From positions 434,001-498,000 of the forward strand of contig JAGVVL010000027.1 in assembly GCA_018287875.1 (NCBI GenBank): DNA of 64,000 nt. Reading direction: 5' to 3'. The stretch is from Nigrospora sphaerica. Lineage: Eukaryota > Ascomycota > Sordariomycetes > Amphisphaeriales > Apiosporaceae. Each line of letters opens with the position of its first letter. The stretch's first letter is position 1. The notes under the pieces were generated by a model. It did not search any database. It was not told where the DNA came from and worked only from the letters and a program-made list of their open reading frames with translations. The position numbers and the translations under genes were made by a program. Shown here piece after piece: positions 63,484 through 64,000 of the stretch.

Positions 63484-64000
63484 TTAAGCTGCCAAGTGAC
63501 GACGAGCTCCCCATTGCTCGAGCAGTTTGGTGACCTCTCCATACCCCCCTGCAATATCGAGAGGCATCCTTTGATAGAGGTTCGCGATGTTAGGGTCGGC
63601 GCCATTCTCGAGGAGTATTCTGACGGTACTGACGTCACCTTGGCGAGATGCCCAATATACAGGTGTCCGACCACCTTGGTCCGTGGCGTTCACATCAGCC
63701 CCGTTTGCGACGAGCAGTTTCGTCACTTCTGGGTGGCAGTGCCTTGCCGCTATATGAAGGGGTGTCTCCGAAGTATTGCTCGAAGCCTCGGTATTAGCGC
63801 CGTGCTCGAGGAGTGTTCTCACCATTTCGACAGACCCGTTGAGAGATGCTGAATGAAGAGGTGCCCAGCCCATTCGATCCGTGGCCTCCACATTGGCCCC
63901 CTTCTCGGCAAGCAGTTGAACTATTTCTTGGTGGCGACGATTCACGGCCTGCATAAGAGCCGTCCAGTTGCCTTTCGACAAGGCCTCGATATTAGCGCCC
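63484..64000 (-). CDS. Ankyrin-repeat protein, 3' part only
   Basis: On the minus strand the frame is open from the window edge (64000) to a stop at 63484, about 171 codons. It holds five consecutive ankyrin units of regular 33-residue spacing: NWTALMQAVNRRHQEIVQLL, APLHSASLNGSVEMVRTLLE, TPLHIAARHCHPEVTKLLVA, TPVYWASRQGDVSTVRILLE and MPLDIAGGYGEVTKLLEQWG. The C-terminus is ARRHLAA. Regular fungal ankyrin arrays like this often form the C-terminus of NACHT or PNP-UDP STAND receptors, but the N-terminal part is outside the window, so the type is open. Confidence 0.85.
   Translation of the reverse strand, partial: GANIEALSKGNWTALMQAVNRRHQEIVQLLAEKGANVEATDRMGWAPLHSASLNGSVEMVRTLLEHGANTEASSNTSETPLHIAARHCHPEVTKLLVANGADVNATDQGGRTPVYWASRQGDVSTVRILLENGADPNIANLYQRMPLDIAGGYGEVTKLLEQWGARRHLAA

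Overview
The window comes from a filamentous ascomycete, most likely Pezizomycotina and possibly Sordariomycetes. The evidence is short introns (42-150 nt) with GTRNGT donors and CTAAT/CTGAC-type branch sites; HET, NACHT-WD40, PTH11-like, LysM and killer-toxin-type GH18 chitinase families; a DUF3435 recombinase; Tad-like LINE, Copia and Fot/pogo elements; and C-to-T damage of the RIP type. No species can be named from the sequence alone.

Left part (1-15.2 kb), mostly decayed. The 5' end of a secreted beta-propeller-like protein leaves the window at base 1. It is followed by a relic of an LTR-retroelement gag/protease (about 1.5-3.2 kb), a heavily frameshifted Hsp70-like ATPase pseudogene (3.3-5.55 kb), an unrecognised broken gene (5.8-6.6 kb) and a dead DUF3435 recombinase gene (7.4-12.5 kb). 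A 1,930-bp Fot/pogo transposon (9180-11109) cut the DUF3435 gene. A second Fot/pogo copy lies at 13307-15238.

Nested insertion (15.5-29.1 kb). A minus-strand Helo-like/NACHT/WD40 receptor gene (29115 to 15549) was interrupted by a 4.8-kb Tad-like LINE with a 12-bp target duplication. The LINE ORF2 was in turn interrupted by a 5.9-kb Copia element with identical-looking 211-bp LTRs and a 5-bp target duplication. Removing the layers on paper restores exact reading frames: the receptor model is 2,703 nt, 901 codons, with one in-frame TAA.

Middle part (29.2-46.8 kb). Here lie a decayed zinc-finger/Myb-like gene, an intron-containing tRNA-Glu(CTC), an LTR fragment, an apparently intact three-exon HET-domain gene (797 codons) and a DUF6601-like membrane protein with one stop. 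They are followed by a plus-strand alpha/beta-hydrolase (SesB-like)/NACHT/WD40 receptor with five near-identical WD40 repeats and one 1-nt frameshift, a third Fot/pogo element, a TPR relic with a SINE-like insertion, and a PTH11-like pseudogene.

Right part (47.8-64 kb). An intact BBE-type FAD oxidoreductase is followed by a decayed LysM gene and a convergent ankyrin gene with two TGA stops, then an LTR fragment and the orphan tail of a third NACHT-WD40 gene. Next is a 13-exon, 2,067-residue gene that fuses LysM/chitin-binding/GH18 chitinase modules to a subtilisin-like (S8) module. A four-LysM secreted protein is transcribed divergently from it. The 3' part of another ankyrin gene leaves the right edge.

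Taken together this looks like an accessory, repeat-rich island for non-self recognition (three NACHT-WD40 loci and one HET gene) and chitin biology (chitinase plus LysM proteins). Transposon insertion, RIP-like mutation and single-base indels have broken many of its genes. Some of the indels could be assembly errors.
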